A stretch of 64,000 nucleotides of DNA from Pseudomonas chlororaphis (lineage in GTDB: Bacteria > Pseudomonadota > Gammaproteobacteria > Pseudomonadales > Pseudomonadaceae), in NCBI RefSeq assembly GCF_003731765.1, contig NZ_MOAL01000005.1, positions 186,001 to 250,000 on the forward strand, read 5' to 3'. Of the stretch, positions 42,803 to 53,349 are shown in pieces. Numbering within the stretch: the stretch's first letter is position 1; each line of letters opens with the position of its first letter. The translations under genes and the position numbers were made by a program. The notes under the pieces were generated by a model, which did no database searches, was not told where the DNA came from, and worked only from the letters and a program-made list of their open reading frames with translations.

Positions 42803-43822
42803 TCAGTCGAACACACCGAAGGTCATGTAGCTGAACCACGAGCGGTCGCTGTTGTTGCCTTCGGCTTCATGCTGCTCTTCTTCTACCGCGTCGCCGTTGT
42901 TTTTAGGTTTGAGCTCGGACGGGATGGAGTCCTTGGCGTCCTGGTACTGCTTCATCACGTCCTGGTTGGCGCGGGTTTCTCCCGGCGGCAGCGGTGGACG
43001 GGATTCGATCAGGCCCAGGGTGGCCTTGCTCAGCCAGGAGCGGTTGTCGGCCTCGGCCACCGTCGGCACGAATTGACCGTCCACCAGGCTTGGGTGGTTC
43101 GGGTAGTTGAGCTTGAGGGTTTCCAGGCTGGTGGCGGCCAACTCGTCCAGATGCAGACGCTGATACGCCTCAGTCATTACCGCCAGGCCGTCACCGACCG
43201 AAGGGGTTTCCTGGAAGTTCTCTACGACATAACGACCACGGTTGGCAGCCGCTACATAGGCCTGGCGGGTCAGGTAGTAGTCAGCCACGTGGATTTCGTA
43301 GGCGGCCAGCAGGTTGCGCAGGTAAATCATGCGCTGCTTGGCATCGGGGGCGTAGCGGCTGTTCGGGTAGCGGCTGGTGAGCTGGGCGAACTCGTTGTAG
43401 GAGTCGCGGGCGGCACCGGGGTCACGCTTGGTCATGTCCAGCGGCAGGAAGCGAGCCAGCAGGCCGACGTCCTGGTCGAACGAGGTCAAGCCCTTGAGGT
43501 AGTAGGCGTAGTCGACGTTCGGGTGCTGCGGGTGCAGGCGGATAAAACGCTCGGCGGCGGACTTGGCAGCCTCAGGCTCGGCGTTCTTGTAGTTGGCGTA
43601 AATCAGTTCGAGCTGAGCCTGGTCGGCGTAGCGACCGAACGGATAGCGCGACTCCAGAGCCTTAAGCTTGGCGGTGGCGCTGGTATAGCTGTGGTTGTCC
43701 AGGTCGGTCTGCGCCTGCTGGTACAACTCGACTTCGCTCAGGTTTTCGTCAACGACTTCCTTCGATGAGCAAGCAGCGGTCAGTGCGAGGATGGCGATCA
43801 GCAGCAGGTGTTTCACTTGCAT
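42803..43822 (-). CDS. bamD: Outer-membrane assembly lipoprotein BamD (ComL)
   Basis: Essential lipoprotein of the BAM complex, which inserts beta-barrels into the outer membrane. 339 aa from MQVKHLLLIAILALTAACSS, with lipobox LTAAC and the lipidated Cys at residue 18. TPR repeats fill about 25-250: LYQQAQTDLDNHSYTSATAK, ALESRYPFGRYADQAQLEL and FIRLHPQHPNVDYAYYLKGL. Compared with the ~245 aa E. coli protein it has the longer Pseudomonas C-terminal tail. The frame extends 28 codons further upstream without conservation. Divergent from rluD. Confidence 0.96.
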   Translation of the reverse strand: MQVKHLLLIAILALTAACSSKEVVDENLSEVELYQQAQTDLDNHSYTSATAKLKALESRYPFGRYADQAQLELIYANYKNAEPEAAKSAAERFIRLHPQHPNVDYAYYLKGLTSFDQDVGLLARFLPLDMTKRDPGAARDSYNEFAQLTSRYPNSRYAPDAKQRMIYLRNLLAAYEIHVADYYLTRQAYVAAANRGRYVVENFQETPSVGDGLAVMTEAYQRLHLDELAATSLETLKLNYPNHPSLVDGQFVPTVAEADNRSWLSKATLGLIESRPPLPPGETRANQDVMKQYQDAKDSIPSELKPKNNGDAVEEEQHEAEGNNSDRSWFSYMTFGVFD

Positions 43823-43972
43823 GGCGGCTTGCGTCCCTATGACGGCCGCTGTCTTGGGCGGGGCCGTCCTGTTATGATGAGCGCCCCGTTGAAAGCCTCG
43901 GGGCAAAAGACGCCGTATTTAACCACAAGCGCGCAGCCGAAACCAAAGGCTGTGCCGACGCCTAGTCTGAGC

Positions 43973-44935
43973 ATGTCCGATAAAATTGAACTTCGCGCAG
44001 AGGTGCCGTCCGAACTGGGCGGCCAACGCCTCGATCAAGTCGCCGCACAATTATTCGCTGAGCATTCGCGCTCGCGCCTTTCCGCCTGGATCAAAGACGG
44101 CCGCCTGACTGTGGACGGAGCCGTTATTCGGCCGCGTGACATTGTTCATGGCGGTGCGATTCTTGAGCTGACCGCCGAGCAGGAAGCTCAGGGCGAATGG
44201 ATCGCTCAAGACATCGAGCTGGATATCGTCTATGAAGACGACGACATCCTGGTCATCAATAAACCTGCTGGCCTGGTGGTTCACCCGGCGGCCGGTCACG
44301 CTGATGGCACCTTGCTCAATGCTTTGTTGCACCACATTCCCGACATCATCAATGTGCCCCGTGCTGGCATCGTCCACCGCCTGGACAAGGACACCACCGG
44401 TTTGATGGTGGTGGCCAAGACCATTCAGGCGCAGACCCAACTGGTGACCCAGTTGCAGAGCCGCAGTGTCAGCCGCATTTATGAATGTATCGTGATCGGT
44501 GTCGTGACTGCCGGCGGCAAGATCAATGCGCCGATCGGTCGTCACGGCCAGCAGCGCCAGCGCATGGCGGTGATGGAAGGCGGCAAGCAGGCGGTGAGTC
44601 ACTACCGTGTGCTGGAGCGTTTCCGTTCCCACACCCATGTACGGGTCAAGCTGGAAACCGGGCGTACCCACCAGATTCGTGTGCACATGGCCCACATCAA
44701 TTACCCGCTGGTGGGCGATCCGGCCTACGGTGGTCGCTTCCGCATCCCGCCTGCGGCCAGCATGACCATGGTCGAGTCGTTGAAAAACTTCCCGCGTCAG
44801 GCGCTGCATGCGCGTTTCCTGGAACTGGATCACCCGACCACCGGTGAGCGCATGAGCTGGGAATCCCCGCTGCCGGACGATTTCGTCTGGCTGCTGTCCC
44901 TGCTCAAACAGGATCGTGAGGCGTTTATCGGATGA
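43973..44935 (+). CDS. rluD: 23S rRNA pseudouridine 1911/1915/1917 synthase RluD
   Basis: 320 aa. The S4 RNA-binding domain (about 15-75) has GGQRLDQVAAQLFAEHSRSR and the catalytic domain has the HRLDKDTTGL aspartate motif. RTHQIRVHMAHINYPLVGDP completes the RluA-family signature. Start MSDKIELRAEVPSELGGQRL at 43973 matches the family; the upstream frame runs into the bamD promoter. Overlaps pgeF by four bases. bamD/rluD/pgeF is a widely conserved neighbourhood. Confidence 0.96.
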   Translation: MSDKIELRAEVPSELGGQRLDQVAAQLFAEHSRSRLSAWIKDGRLTVDGAVIRPRDIVHGGAILELTAEQEAQGEWIAQDIELDIVYEDDDILVINKPAGLVVHPAAGHADGTLLNALLHHIPDIINVPRAGIVHRLDKDTTGLMVVAKTIQAQTQLVTQLQSRSVSRIYECIVIGVVTAGGKINAPIGRHGQQRQRMAVMEGGKQAVSHYRVLERFRSHTHVRVKLETGRTHQIRVHMAHINYPLVGDPAYGGRFRIPPAASMTMVESLKNFPRQALHARFLELDHPTTGERMSWESPLPDDFVWLLSLLKQDREAFIG

Positions 44936-45657
44936 GTGACTGGCTGATTCCTGACTGGCCCGCGCCGGCCGGGGTCAAAGCCTGTGTCACCACCCGTGGG
45001 GGCGGCGTCAGCCTGGCGCCGTTCGACAGCCTCAACCTGGGGGATCATGTCGATGATCGCCCTGACGCTGTGGCTGAAAACCGTCGCCGCGTGACCGAAC
45101 ATTTCAAAATCGCGCCGGCCTGGTTGCAGCAGGTTCATGGCGTGGCTGTGGCCCATGCCGACCCTGGCGTGGTGGCCACTGCCGACGCCAGTTGGTCCGC
45201 CACACCCGGCATTGCCTGTGCGGTGATGACGGCCGATTGTTTGCCCGCCTTGTTCTGTGACCGCGCCGGTACTCGTGTTGCCGCTGCCCATGCCGGTTGG
45301 CGCGGGTTGGCAGCCGGTGTGCTGGAGGCCACCCTTGACCCGTTGGATGTGGCACCGGCCGAAGTATTGGTCTGGCTGGGGCCGGCCATTGGTCCGCAAG
45401 CTTTTGAAGTGGGGGCCGAGGTGCGGGAGGTATTTGTCTCGCAACTGGCGGCAACCGCCCAAGCCTTTGTGCCAAGCCAGAACCCCGGGCGCTTTATGGC
45501 CGACATTTATCAGTTGGCGCGCCTGCGTCTGGCGGCCTGTGGTGTTACCGCTGTGTATGGCGGTGGTTTTTGTACGGTAACCGACCCACGTTTCTACTCT
45601 TATCGCCGCAGTCCGCGCACTGGGCGATTTGCCTCCCTGGTTTGGCTGCAAAGCTAG
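44932..45657 (+). CDS. pgeF: Peptidoglycan editing factor PgeF (YfiH, laccase-like fold)
   Basis: 241 aa. Removes wrongly placed serine from peptidoglycan precursors (known for the E. coli protein); older annotations call it polyphenol oxidase or purine nucleoside phosphorylase. The zinc/catalytic residues are in QQVHGVAVAHAD, MTADCLPALFCD and AAAHAGWRGLAAGV. FCTVTDPRFYSYRRSPRTGR followed by FASLVWLQ is the conserved end. ATGA overlap with rluD implies coupled translation. Confidence 0.94.
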   Translation: MSDWLIPDWPAPAGVKACVTTRGGGVSLAPFDSLNLGDHVDDRPDAVAENRRRVTEHFKIAPAWLQQVHGVAVAHADPGVVATADASWSATPGIACAVMTADCLPALFCDRAGTRVAAAHAGWRGLAAGVLEATLDPLDVAPAEVLVWLGPAIGPQAFEVGAEVREVFVSQLAATAQAFVPSQNPGRFMADIYQLARLRLAACGVTAVYGGGFCTVTDPRFYSYRRSPRTGRFASLVWLQS

Positions 45658-45687
45658 ACTGTTCTGACGTACGTCAACCTGCTGACG

Positions 45688-45715
45688 CTTGAAACTCCCA
45701 GAATCGACCGCATCT
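45688..45715 (+). promoter_or_regulatory. Sigma32 heat-shock promoter of clpB
   Basis: CTTGAAA (45688-45694), a 13-base spacer, and CCGCATCT (45708-45715), close to the sigma32 consensus CTTGAAA / CCCCATNT. It lies 70-100 bases before the clpB start. Confidence 0.8.
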
Positions 45716-45787
45716 ACAGAAACATCTGGCAGGTTTCTCTATTTAGGTGTGTCCATCGCTCCGGCCTGCTCAAAAGGAAGGTGACTA

Positions 45788-48352
<2,565 letters not shown>

Positions 48353-48375
48353 CGGCTCATGTGGCTGATGTCATC

Positions 48376-48404
48376 AAGGCCTCGCATTGCGAGGCCTTTT
48401 TTTC
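48376..48404 (+). terminator. Terminator of clpB
   Basis: AAGGCCTCGCA and TGCGAGGCCTT form a stem with a minimal loop, ending in seven T residues, 24 bases after the stop. Confidence 0.93.
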
Positions 48405-48536
48405 GCCAGGCTGTTGAAGTCTAAGGAAAAGGCTTGTAAAGTGCGCCCCGCAGTCAGTCACCCACAAGGGTTTCAGCTCACTGAGCAGAAATCTGAAATA
48501 AGTTGCAAATCATTAACTTGAAAGCAATTTAGGGGG

Positions 48537-48564
48537 TTGACAGAGGTGTTCTAGGTTGTAGAAT
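48537..48564 (+). promoter_or_regulatory. Sigma70 promoter of the tRNA cluster
   Basis: TTGACA (48537-48542), 16-base spacer, TAGAAT (48559-48564), then a GC-rich discriminator AGCGCGCC typical of stringently controlled stable-RNA promoters. About 85 bases of leader precede tRNA-Asn. Confidence 0.8.
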
Positions 48565-48648
48565 AGCGCGCCTCAGACACGCGAACGCAGCGATGCGAAC
48601 GAAGTCTAAGAGCTGTAAGTTTCACCGTTGTAAATTGAAATATGTAGT

Positions 48649-48724
48649 TCCGTGATAGCTCAGTCGGTAGAGCAAATGACTGTTAATCATTGGGTCCCAG
48701 GTTCGAGTCCTGGTCACGGAGCCA
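48649..48724 (+). tRNA. tRNA-Asn (GTT)
   Basis: 76 bases, with acceptor stem TCCGTGA/TCACGGA, D-loop AGCTCAGTCGGTAGAGC, anticodon GTT in CTGTTAATC, T-loop GGTTCGAGTCC and encoded GCCA end. First gene of the cluster. Confidence 0.97.
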
Positions 48725-48733
48725 ATTTCAAAC

Positions 48734-48810
48734 CGGGGTATAGCGCAGTCCGGTAGCGCGCCTGCTTTGGGAGCAGGATGTCAGGAGTTCGAATCCCCTT
48801 ACCCCGACCA
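48734..48810 (+). tRNA. tRNA-Pro (TGG), copy 1
   Basis: 77 bases from CGGGGTATAGCGCAG to CCCCGACCA; anticodon TGG in CTTTGGGAG, T-loop AGTTCGAATCC. Identical over all 77 bases to the copy at 48985-49061. Confidence 0.97.
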
Positions 48811-48815
48811 TTTTT

Positions 48816-48891
48816 GGGTCGTTAGCTCAGTTGGTAGAGCAGTTGGCTTTTAACCAATTGGTCGTAGGTTCGAATCCCACACGACCCACCA
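48816..48891 (+). tRNA. tRNA-Lys (TTT)
   Basis: 76 bases from GGGTCGTTAGCTCAG to CGACCCACCA; anticodon TTT in CTTTTAACC, T-loop GGTTCGAATCC. Five bases separate it from the first tRNA-Pro. Confidence 0.97.
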
Positions 48892-48952
48892 TTTTTGAGA
48901 CCAGCTCGCTGGAATCAGATCTTAAGAACAGAGGCCAAAAGCGCTGTTCGAA

Positions 48953-48982
48953 GAAGGCGCCTTTTGAAGGTGCCTTTTTTTT
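48953..48982 (+). terminator. Terminator after tRNA-Lys, directly before the second tRNA-Pro
   Basis: AAGGCGCC and GGTGCCTT (one G-T pair) form a stem with loop TTTTGAA, followed by a run of T residues. It ends two bases before the next tRNA. Confidence 0.88.
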
Positions 48983-48984
48983 AC

Positions 48985-49061
48985 CGGGGTATAGCGCAGT
49001 CCGGTAGCGCGCCTGCTTTGGGAGCAGGATGTCAGGAGTTCGAATCCCCTTACCCCGACCA
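48985..49061 (+). tRNA. tRNA-Pro (TGG), copy 2
   Basis: 77 bases, identical to copy 1, with encoded CCA. It begins two bases after the T-run of a terminator, leaving no room for a promoter of its own. Its own terminator follows at 49066-49100. Confidence 0.96.
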
Positions 49062-49065
49062 TATT

Positions 49066-49100
49066 AAAAATCCTCGTATCGAAAGATACGGGGATTTTTT
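49066..49100 (+). terminator. Terminator of the second tRNA-Pro
   Basis: AAAAATCCTCGTATC and GATACGGGGATTTTT form a long stem (with G-T pairs) around GAAA, followed by further T residues. The rest of the gap to ndh (49101-49211) holds only a weak REP-like GCGGGCCTGCCCGC dyad near 49153. Confidence 0.9.
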
Positions 49101-49211
49101 TTGCCTCGAGTTTCCTGGTTCCAAGTCACGACACATCAATTGATGTGGGTTGCGGGCCTGCCCGCTCCAGCAAGGTCTGCCGGAGTGGACTGGCCCGTCC
49201 TGCCTACGCCA

Positions 49212-50510
49212 TCAATGCAGCTTCAGGCGCGGGTCGGTGCCTCGGCCAATGCGGCTGCCCAACATCAGCATGGCCGTGCGGAAGGCGCCATACAGGGCCA
49301 TCTGGTGCATGCGATACAGCGACACGTAGAACATCCGCGCCAGCCAGCCTTCGAGCATCACGCTGCCAGTCAGGTTACCCATCAAGTTGCCCACCGCGGA
49401 AAACCGCGACAACGAAATCAGCGAGCCGTAATCGGTGTAGCGGTACTCCGGCAGTTTCTGGCCTTCGAGCCGCAGCTTCAGCGATTTTGCCAGCAGTGAT
49501 GCCTGTTGATGCGCGGCCTGGGCCCGTGGCGGTACGTTGCGGTCTGTACCGGGTTGCGGGCACGCGGCGCAATCGCCAAAGGCGAAGATGTTCTCGTCGC
49601 GGGTGGTTTGCAGGGTCGGTAGCACTTGCAGTTGGTTGATGCGGTTGGTTTCCAGGCCGTCGATGTCCTTGAGGAAGCCCGGCGCGCGGATGCCGGCTGC
49701 CCAAACCTTCAGGCTGGCAGGAATGACCTGGCCATCGGCGGTGATCAGGCTGTCGGCGGTCACTTCGCTGACAGAGGCGTTGGTCAGTACGGTGACCCCG
49801 AGTTTCTCCAGGGTTTTATGCACCGGGCCGCCAATACGTTCCGGCAGGGCCGGGAGTACGCGTGGGCCAGCTTCGATCAGGGTGATGTGCATGTTTTCCG
49901 GCTTGATCTTGTCCAGGCCGTACGCCGCCAGTTCATGGGCCGCGTTGTGCAGTTCGGCGGCCAATTCGACGCCGGTGGCACCCGCACCGACGATGGCGAC
50001 GCTGATCTGCTCCAGTTGATCGGTCTGGCCTGCATGGGCACGCAGGTAATGGTTGAGCAGCTTCTGGTGGAAGCGTTCGGCCTGCTTGCGGGTGTCGAGG
50101 AACAGGCAGTGCTGGGCAGCGCCCTGGGTGCCGAAGTCATTGGTGGTGCTGCCGACGGCGATCACCAGGCTGTCGTAGCCCAGTTCCCGGGCGGGCAGCA
50201 GCTCTACGCCGTTTTCGTCGTAGGTGGCGGCCAGCTGGATCTTCTTCTGCTCCCGGTCGAGCCCGCTCATACGGCCCAGCTGAAACTCGAAGTGGTTCCA
50301 TTTGGCTTGGGCGACGTAGTTGAGTTCGTCTTCGGAGGAGTTCAGGGAGCCGGCGGCCACTTCATGCAGCAGCGGTTTCCAGATGTGCGTCAGGTTGGCA
50401 TCGACCAACAGCACGCTGGCTTTACCGCGCTTGCCCAGGGTCTTGCCCAGGCGGGTCGCCAACTCCAGGCCGCCGGCGCCGCCGCCGACGATGACAATAC
50501 GATGAGTCAT
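49212..50510 (-). CDS. ndh: Type II NADH dehydrogenase
   Basis: Membrane-associated, non-proton-pumping NADH:quinone oxidoreductase, 432 aa from MTHRIVIVGGGAGGLELATR. FAD fold IVIVGGGAGGLELATRLG at the N-terminus and NAD fold VAIVGAGATGVELAAELHNA around 170, then FAFGDCAACPQPG. The C-terminal amphipathic region (LTGSVMLEGWLARMFYVSLY) should anchor it to the membrane. The longer frame adds five codons that end at a poor ribosome site. Downstream of the DUF3094 gene on the same strand. Confidence 0.95.
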   Translation of the reverse strand: MTHRIVIVGGGAGGLELATRLGKTLGKRGKASVLLVDANLTHIWKPLLHEVAAGSLNSSEDELNYVAQAKWNHFEFQLGRMSGLDREQKKIQLAATYDENGVELLPARELGYDSLVIAVGSTTNDFGTQGAAQHCLFLDTRKQAERFHQKLLNHYLRAHAGQTDQLEQISVAIVGAGATGVELAAELHNAAHELAAYGLDKIKPENMHITLIEAGPRVLPALPERIGGPVHKTLEKLGVTVLTNASVSEVTADSLITADGQVIPASLKVWAAGIRAPGFLKDIDGLETNRINQLQVLPTLQTTRDENIFAFGDCAACPQPGTDRNVPPRAQAAHQQASLLAKSLKLRLEGQKLPEYRYTDYGSLISLSRFSAVGNLMGNLTGSVMLEGWLARMFYVSLYRMHQMALYGAFRTAMLMLGSRIGRGTDPRLKLH

Positions 50511-50570
50511 AGGGATATCTCGCAAGGCTAAAAGAAATCGGGGCAGTTACCCGAGCGAGCGCGAGGCAGC

Positions 50571-50744
50571 TCATAGCGTCAGGTAACTGATAAAGCGGCT
50601 CAACAGGCCCAGTGCGACAGTGACCGTCACGACCACCACCAGGAGCAGCCAGGGCCTGAAAGGCCGGCGCTCGACTTGGTGCTGGGACAGTTGCAGGTAC
50701 TCTTCGACATGGCGTTGGTCGTCGGGGTTCAGGCGGCTGCTCAT
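50571..50744 (-). CDS. DUF3094 family small membrane protein (57 aa)
   Basis: Read on the minus strand from ATG 50742-50744: MSSRLNPDDQRHVEEYLQLS, a short polar N-terminus, then a single membrane helix (WLLLVVVVTVTVALGLLSRF) and the end ISYLTL. Length and N-terminal SRLNPDDQ match the DUF3094 family of Pseudomonas. It lies 60 bases upstream of ndh on the same strand and may be co-transcribed with it. Function unknown; an accessory role to NDH-2 is speculation. The 225 bases between it and the DUF1780 gene hold nothing I recognise. Confidence 0.82.
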   Translation of the reverse strand: MSSRLNPDDQRHVEEYLQLSQHQVERRPFRPWLLLVVVVTVTVALGLLSRFISYLTL

Positions 50745-50969
50745 ATAAAGCCTCGTCAGGTAGACGTTGCGACATGTGGGGACGTTACAGTGCGGATCGA
50801 ACCGTCATTGAACGCAGCATAGACGCTGGCCGGAAGGGGCTGCTCGCCTGACCGGGGAATCAGGGGAATGATTGCGCTTTGTATCATTGGCGCAGCGCCT
50901 GCGCCATGCCTGTGAGCTCCCTTTTTTGCGGTTTTTGACCGCAGCTTCAGGAGAAAGGAGGGCAGGGCG

Positions 50970-51599
50970 TCAGAGGCTGATGCCGACGTCGAACAGGATG
51001 CTGCGTCCCAGGTTGCTGCGCAGGAAGTCCGGGGCATCGGGATGGGCGAATAACACCCGGGCGAAGGTTGGCCCCACCAGGGACAGCGAACGCCAGCCCT
51101 GGCGCAGGTATTCGGTGGGCGGCGGGAAGTGGCTGTTGAGGTCCAGGGCTTCACGCTTCAGGCTGGCGAAGGCAATGATGTCCAGCTCGCCCAGGTCCAT
51201 GCCGCGTTCTTTGTAGTTGTGGGCTTTCTTGCGCAGGGTCGGGGCCAGGCGTAACAGCAACTCGTTGGCGGGAATGCGCTTGGGTTTGACTTCGCGACGC
51301 ACCAGTTGGCTGAGGGAAAAGGCACTGCGTCGGCGTTGCAGCTCGTCGCGCCACTCGTCGTTCAGGCGTCGGCCTTCATCGAGGACGAAAAAGACTTCGA
51401 AGCTGGCATCGCGAAACAGCACGTCGGGCGGCTCCTGGCCGGCCGGGGTGAACTCGTCATTGCGGTAGGGAATGTTCAGGCCTTGCAACAGGCGCTGGCA
51501 GACCCAACGCTCACGCTCCCATTTGCGGGCATTGGACAGGAACGCGTTGGCTTGTTCGGCCTGAATGGTGAGCAGGCGCAAATAATCTGATTCATCCAT
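50970..51599 (-). CDS. DUF1780 family protein
   Basis: 209 aa soluble protein of unknown function: MDESDYLRLLTIQAEQANAF, then ERWVCQRLLQGLNIPYRNDE and VLFRDASFEVFFVLDEGRRL. The D-x(n)-E/F-x-V pattern in the first 80 residues (PPDVLFRDASFEVFFV) resembles PD-(D/E)XK nuclease cores, and the solved DUF1780 structure is, as I recall, endonuclease-like; I cannot confirm this here. Rich in arginine. No signal peptide. Confidence 0.85.
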   Translation of the reverse strand: MDESDYLRLLTIQAEQANAFLSNARKWERERWVCQRLLQGLNIPYRNDEFTPAGQEPPDVLFRDASFEVFFVLDEGRRLNDEWRDELQRRRSAFSLSQLVRREVKPKRIPANELLLRLAPTLRKKAHNYKERGMDLGELDIIAFASLKREALDLNSHFPPPTEYLRQGWRSLSLVGPTFARVLFAHPDAPDFLRSNLGRSILFDVGISL

Positions 51600-51706
51600 G
51601 AGGCAAGCTTAGCGCCCAAATGCCGATTGCTGAAAGAACCGCACGCAGTCGGCCACACAGCGGCGGTGTAGACTGCTGGCCGGTACCCATGAGCGATGAG
51701 GAGTTG

Positions 51707-52177
51707 ATGGTGAGATTTTTCGCAATCCTATGGTTGAGTCTGCTGCCCCTGTGGGCCCAGGCCCTTGAAGTCGGTGAGCGGCTGGCGCCGTGGACCTTAC
51801 TCGATCAGTTCGATCAGGCCTACAGCCTCGATAACCAGACGCAAATCCTCTTGGTGGCCCGCAGCATGGATGGCGCCAAGCTGGTGAACGCAGCACTGGC
51901 GGATCGTCCCAAGGGGTATCTGGAGGCACGCCACGCAGTGTTCGTCGCGGATATCCAGCGCATGCCGGCACTGATCGCCAAGATGTTCGCAGTGCCCGCC
52001 ATGCGTGACTATGCCTACCGCGTGTTACTCGACCGTGACGGACGTGTGGCGCCGGGTTACCCGGGGGCGGCAGACAAGGTGTTGTGGCTGCAACTGAACA
52101 ATGGCCACCTGCAAGCGCAGCATGAGTACGCGACAGCGGCCGATCTGCGGGCAGCCCTGGATCAGCTCAAGCCATGA
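51707..52177 (+). CDS. Periplasmic thioredoxin-fold-like protein, unknown function
   Basis: 156 aa from MVRFFAILWLSLLPLWAQAL, chosen because GAGGAG stands 8-9 bases upstream. Cleavage near AQA-LEVGERL. The mature part (VGERLAPWTLLDQFDQAYSL, then ILLVARSMDGAKLVNAAL) follows an AhpC/thioredoxin-like beta-alpha order, but there is no cysteine at all, so no redox centre. Overlaps the downstream membrane gene by four bases (ATGA), implying joint function. Confidence 0.7.
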   Translation: MVRFFAILWLSLLPLWAQALEVGERLAPWTLLDQFDQAYSLDNQTQILLVARSMDGAKLVNAALADRPKGYLEARHAVFVADIQRMPALIAKMFAVPAMRDYAYRVLLDRDGRVAPGYPGAADKVLWLQLNNGHLQAQHEYATAADLRAALDQLKP

Positions 52178-52863
52178 TCAGCGCGGCGCTGCTGTCGCCG
52201 CTCACCTTGGGGGCCGGCTGGCTGCTGTATGTGCCGGTATTGGCCTGGGCAGTGCTGCGGGTGCGTTGGGTTGAGTTGTTTACCGACAGCCGGCGTCAGC
52301 ATTTGCTGTTCGGCACCGTGTTCGCGTTGTTCATGTTATGGCTGGTGCGTCGGGATTTTGATACCGGGGTGTCTTACCACTTCATTGGCATGACTGCCGT
52401 TACCCTGCTGTTGGACTGGCCGTTGGCGATCGTCGGCGGTCTGCTCGCCCAGTTGGGCCTGGTGGCTCTGGGGCGCCAGGACCTGGCGGCGATGGGCGTC
52501 AATGGCGCGTTATTGATCCTGTTGCCGGTGCTGGTCACCGAATGCTGCGCACTGCTGGTGGAGCGGGCGCAACCGCGCAATCCCTTCGTCTATATCTTCT
52601 GTTCCGGCTTCTTTGCTGCGGCTTTGTCGGCCCTGTTGTGCCTGCTAATGGGGCTGGCGTTGCTGTGGTTTGACGAGCGTTTCGCCTTGCCGGAATGGCT
52701 GGAAGATTTTGTCGGCTACCTGTGGTTGATGATCTTTCCCGAGGCCTTTATCAACGGCATGTTGGTCAGCGCCCTGGTGGTGTTCTGCCCTGAGTGGCTG
52801 GAAACCTTCAACCGCACCCGCTACCTCTCTGCGCCCTGGAAGGATGACGATCCTCGTCCTTGA
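52174..52863 (+). CDS. Polytopic membrane protein, CbiM/energy-coupling-factor permease-like
   Basis: 229 aa with six or seven hydrophobic helices (for example about 8-28, 45-62, 73-90, 110-130, 142-168, 182-205). The central ..VSYHFIGMTAVTLLLDWPLA.. and ..GVNGALLILLPVLVTECCAL.. segments resemble CbiM-type substrate-binding permeases of metal transporters, but the His-rich CbiM N-terminus is absent and no CbiN, CbiQ or ATPase gene is near. The partner encoded just upstream is exported and cysteine-free. Transport function is plausible only. Confidence 0.65.
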   Translation: MISAALLSPLTLGAGWLLYVPVLAWAVLRVRWVELFTDSRRQHLLFGTVFALFMLWLVRRDFDTGVSYHFIGMTAVTLLLDWPLAIVGGLLAQLGLVALGRQDLAAMGVNGALLILLPVLVTECCALLVERAQPRNPFVYIFCSGFFAAALSALLCLLMGLALLWFDERFALPEWLEDFVGYLWLMIFPEAFINGMLVSALVVFCPEWLETFNRTRYLSAPWKDDDPRP

Positions 52864-52926
52864 TCCATATCAAATACCCGCCCTGTGTACGGTCCCATGC
52901 TCTGGAAAATTTTCCGGAGGTCGGTC

Positions 52927-53142
52927 ATGGGTGTCTACCAGTGGGCAAGGCAGGAAGTGTGCAGCAGCTTGGACAAGGCCCTGCAGGAAGGGTTTGACCC
53001 GGGGCTGAGCCTGCGCGCTCTGCTCAGCGCCGTGGTGCAGCAGAGCAAGAGCGTGCGCAGTTTCGAGGACTTGGCCGACGAGTTGCAATTTCTCGCGGAG
53101 AACCTCGACGACGATCAGGATTACGGCTTTATGCGGCCTTGA
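52927..53142 (+). CDS. Conserved hypothetical, 71 aa
   Basis: MGVYQWARQEVCSSLDKALQ, started at 52927 because GGAGG stands seven bases before; an in-frame ATG at 52897 lies before that site. Helical throughout, acidic C-terminus (LAENLDDDQDYGFMRP). No motif recognised. Convergent with yacG, four bases from its stop. Confidence 0.7.
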   Translation: MGVYQWARQEVCSSLDKALQEGFDPGLSLRALLSAVVQQSKSVRSFEDLADELQFLAENLDDDQDYGFMRP

Positions 53143-53145
53143 GGA

Positions 53146-53349
53146 TCAATGGGCGCGGGGTGGCAGCTCTTCGGAAAACAGCTCGTCTTCGGCATCCGGG
53201 CTGACCGGAATCTTGTGTTCTTCCGCCGCCCAGGCGCCCAGGTCGATCAGTTTGCAGCGGTCCGAGCAGAACGGCCGGTTGACGTTGTCGGCCTTCCATT
53301 CCACGGGGGCGCCACAGGTTGGGCATTCTACGGTCAAGGGTTGGCTCAT
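53146..53349 (-). CDS. yacG: DNA gyrase inhibitor YacG
   Basis: 67 aa zinc protein that binds GyrB and blocks gyrase. Zinc motif CPTCGAPVEWKADNVNRPFC plus CSDRCKLIDLGAWAAEEHKI (C-x2-C ... C-x3-C). Standard length. Last gene of a pilC-pilD-coaE-yacG run on the minus strand, overlapping coaE by four bases. Confidence 0.96.
   Translation of the reverse strand: MSQPLTVECPTCGAPVEWKADNVNRPFCSDRCKLIDLGAWAAEEHKIPVSPDAEDELFSEELPPRAH

Noticed and set aside
48649..49061. tRNA cluster as an integration site of a mobile element
   Set aside because: No integrase, no truncated tRNA 3' end repeat apart from the intact duplicated tRNA-Pro, and no foreign genes nearby.
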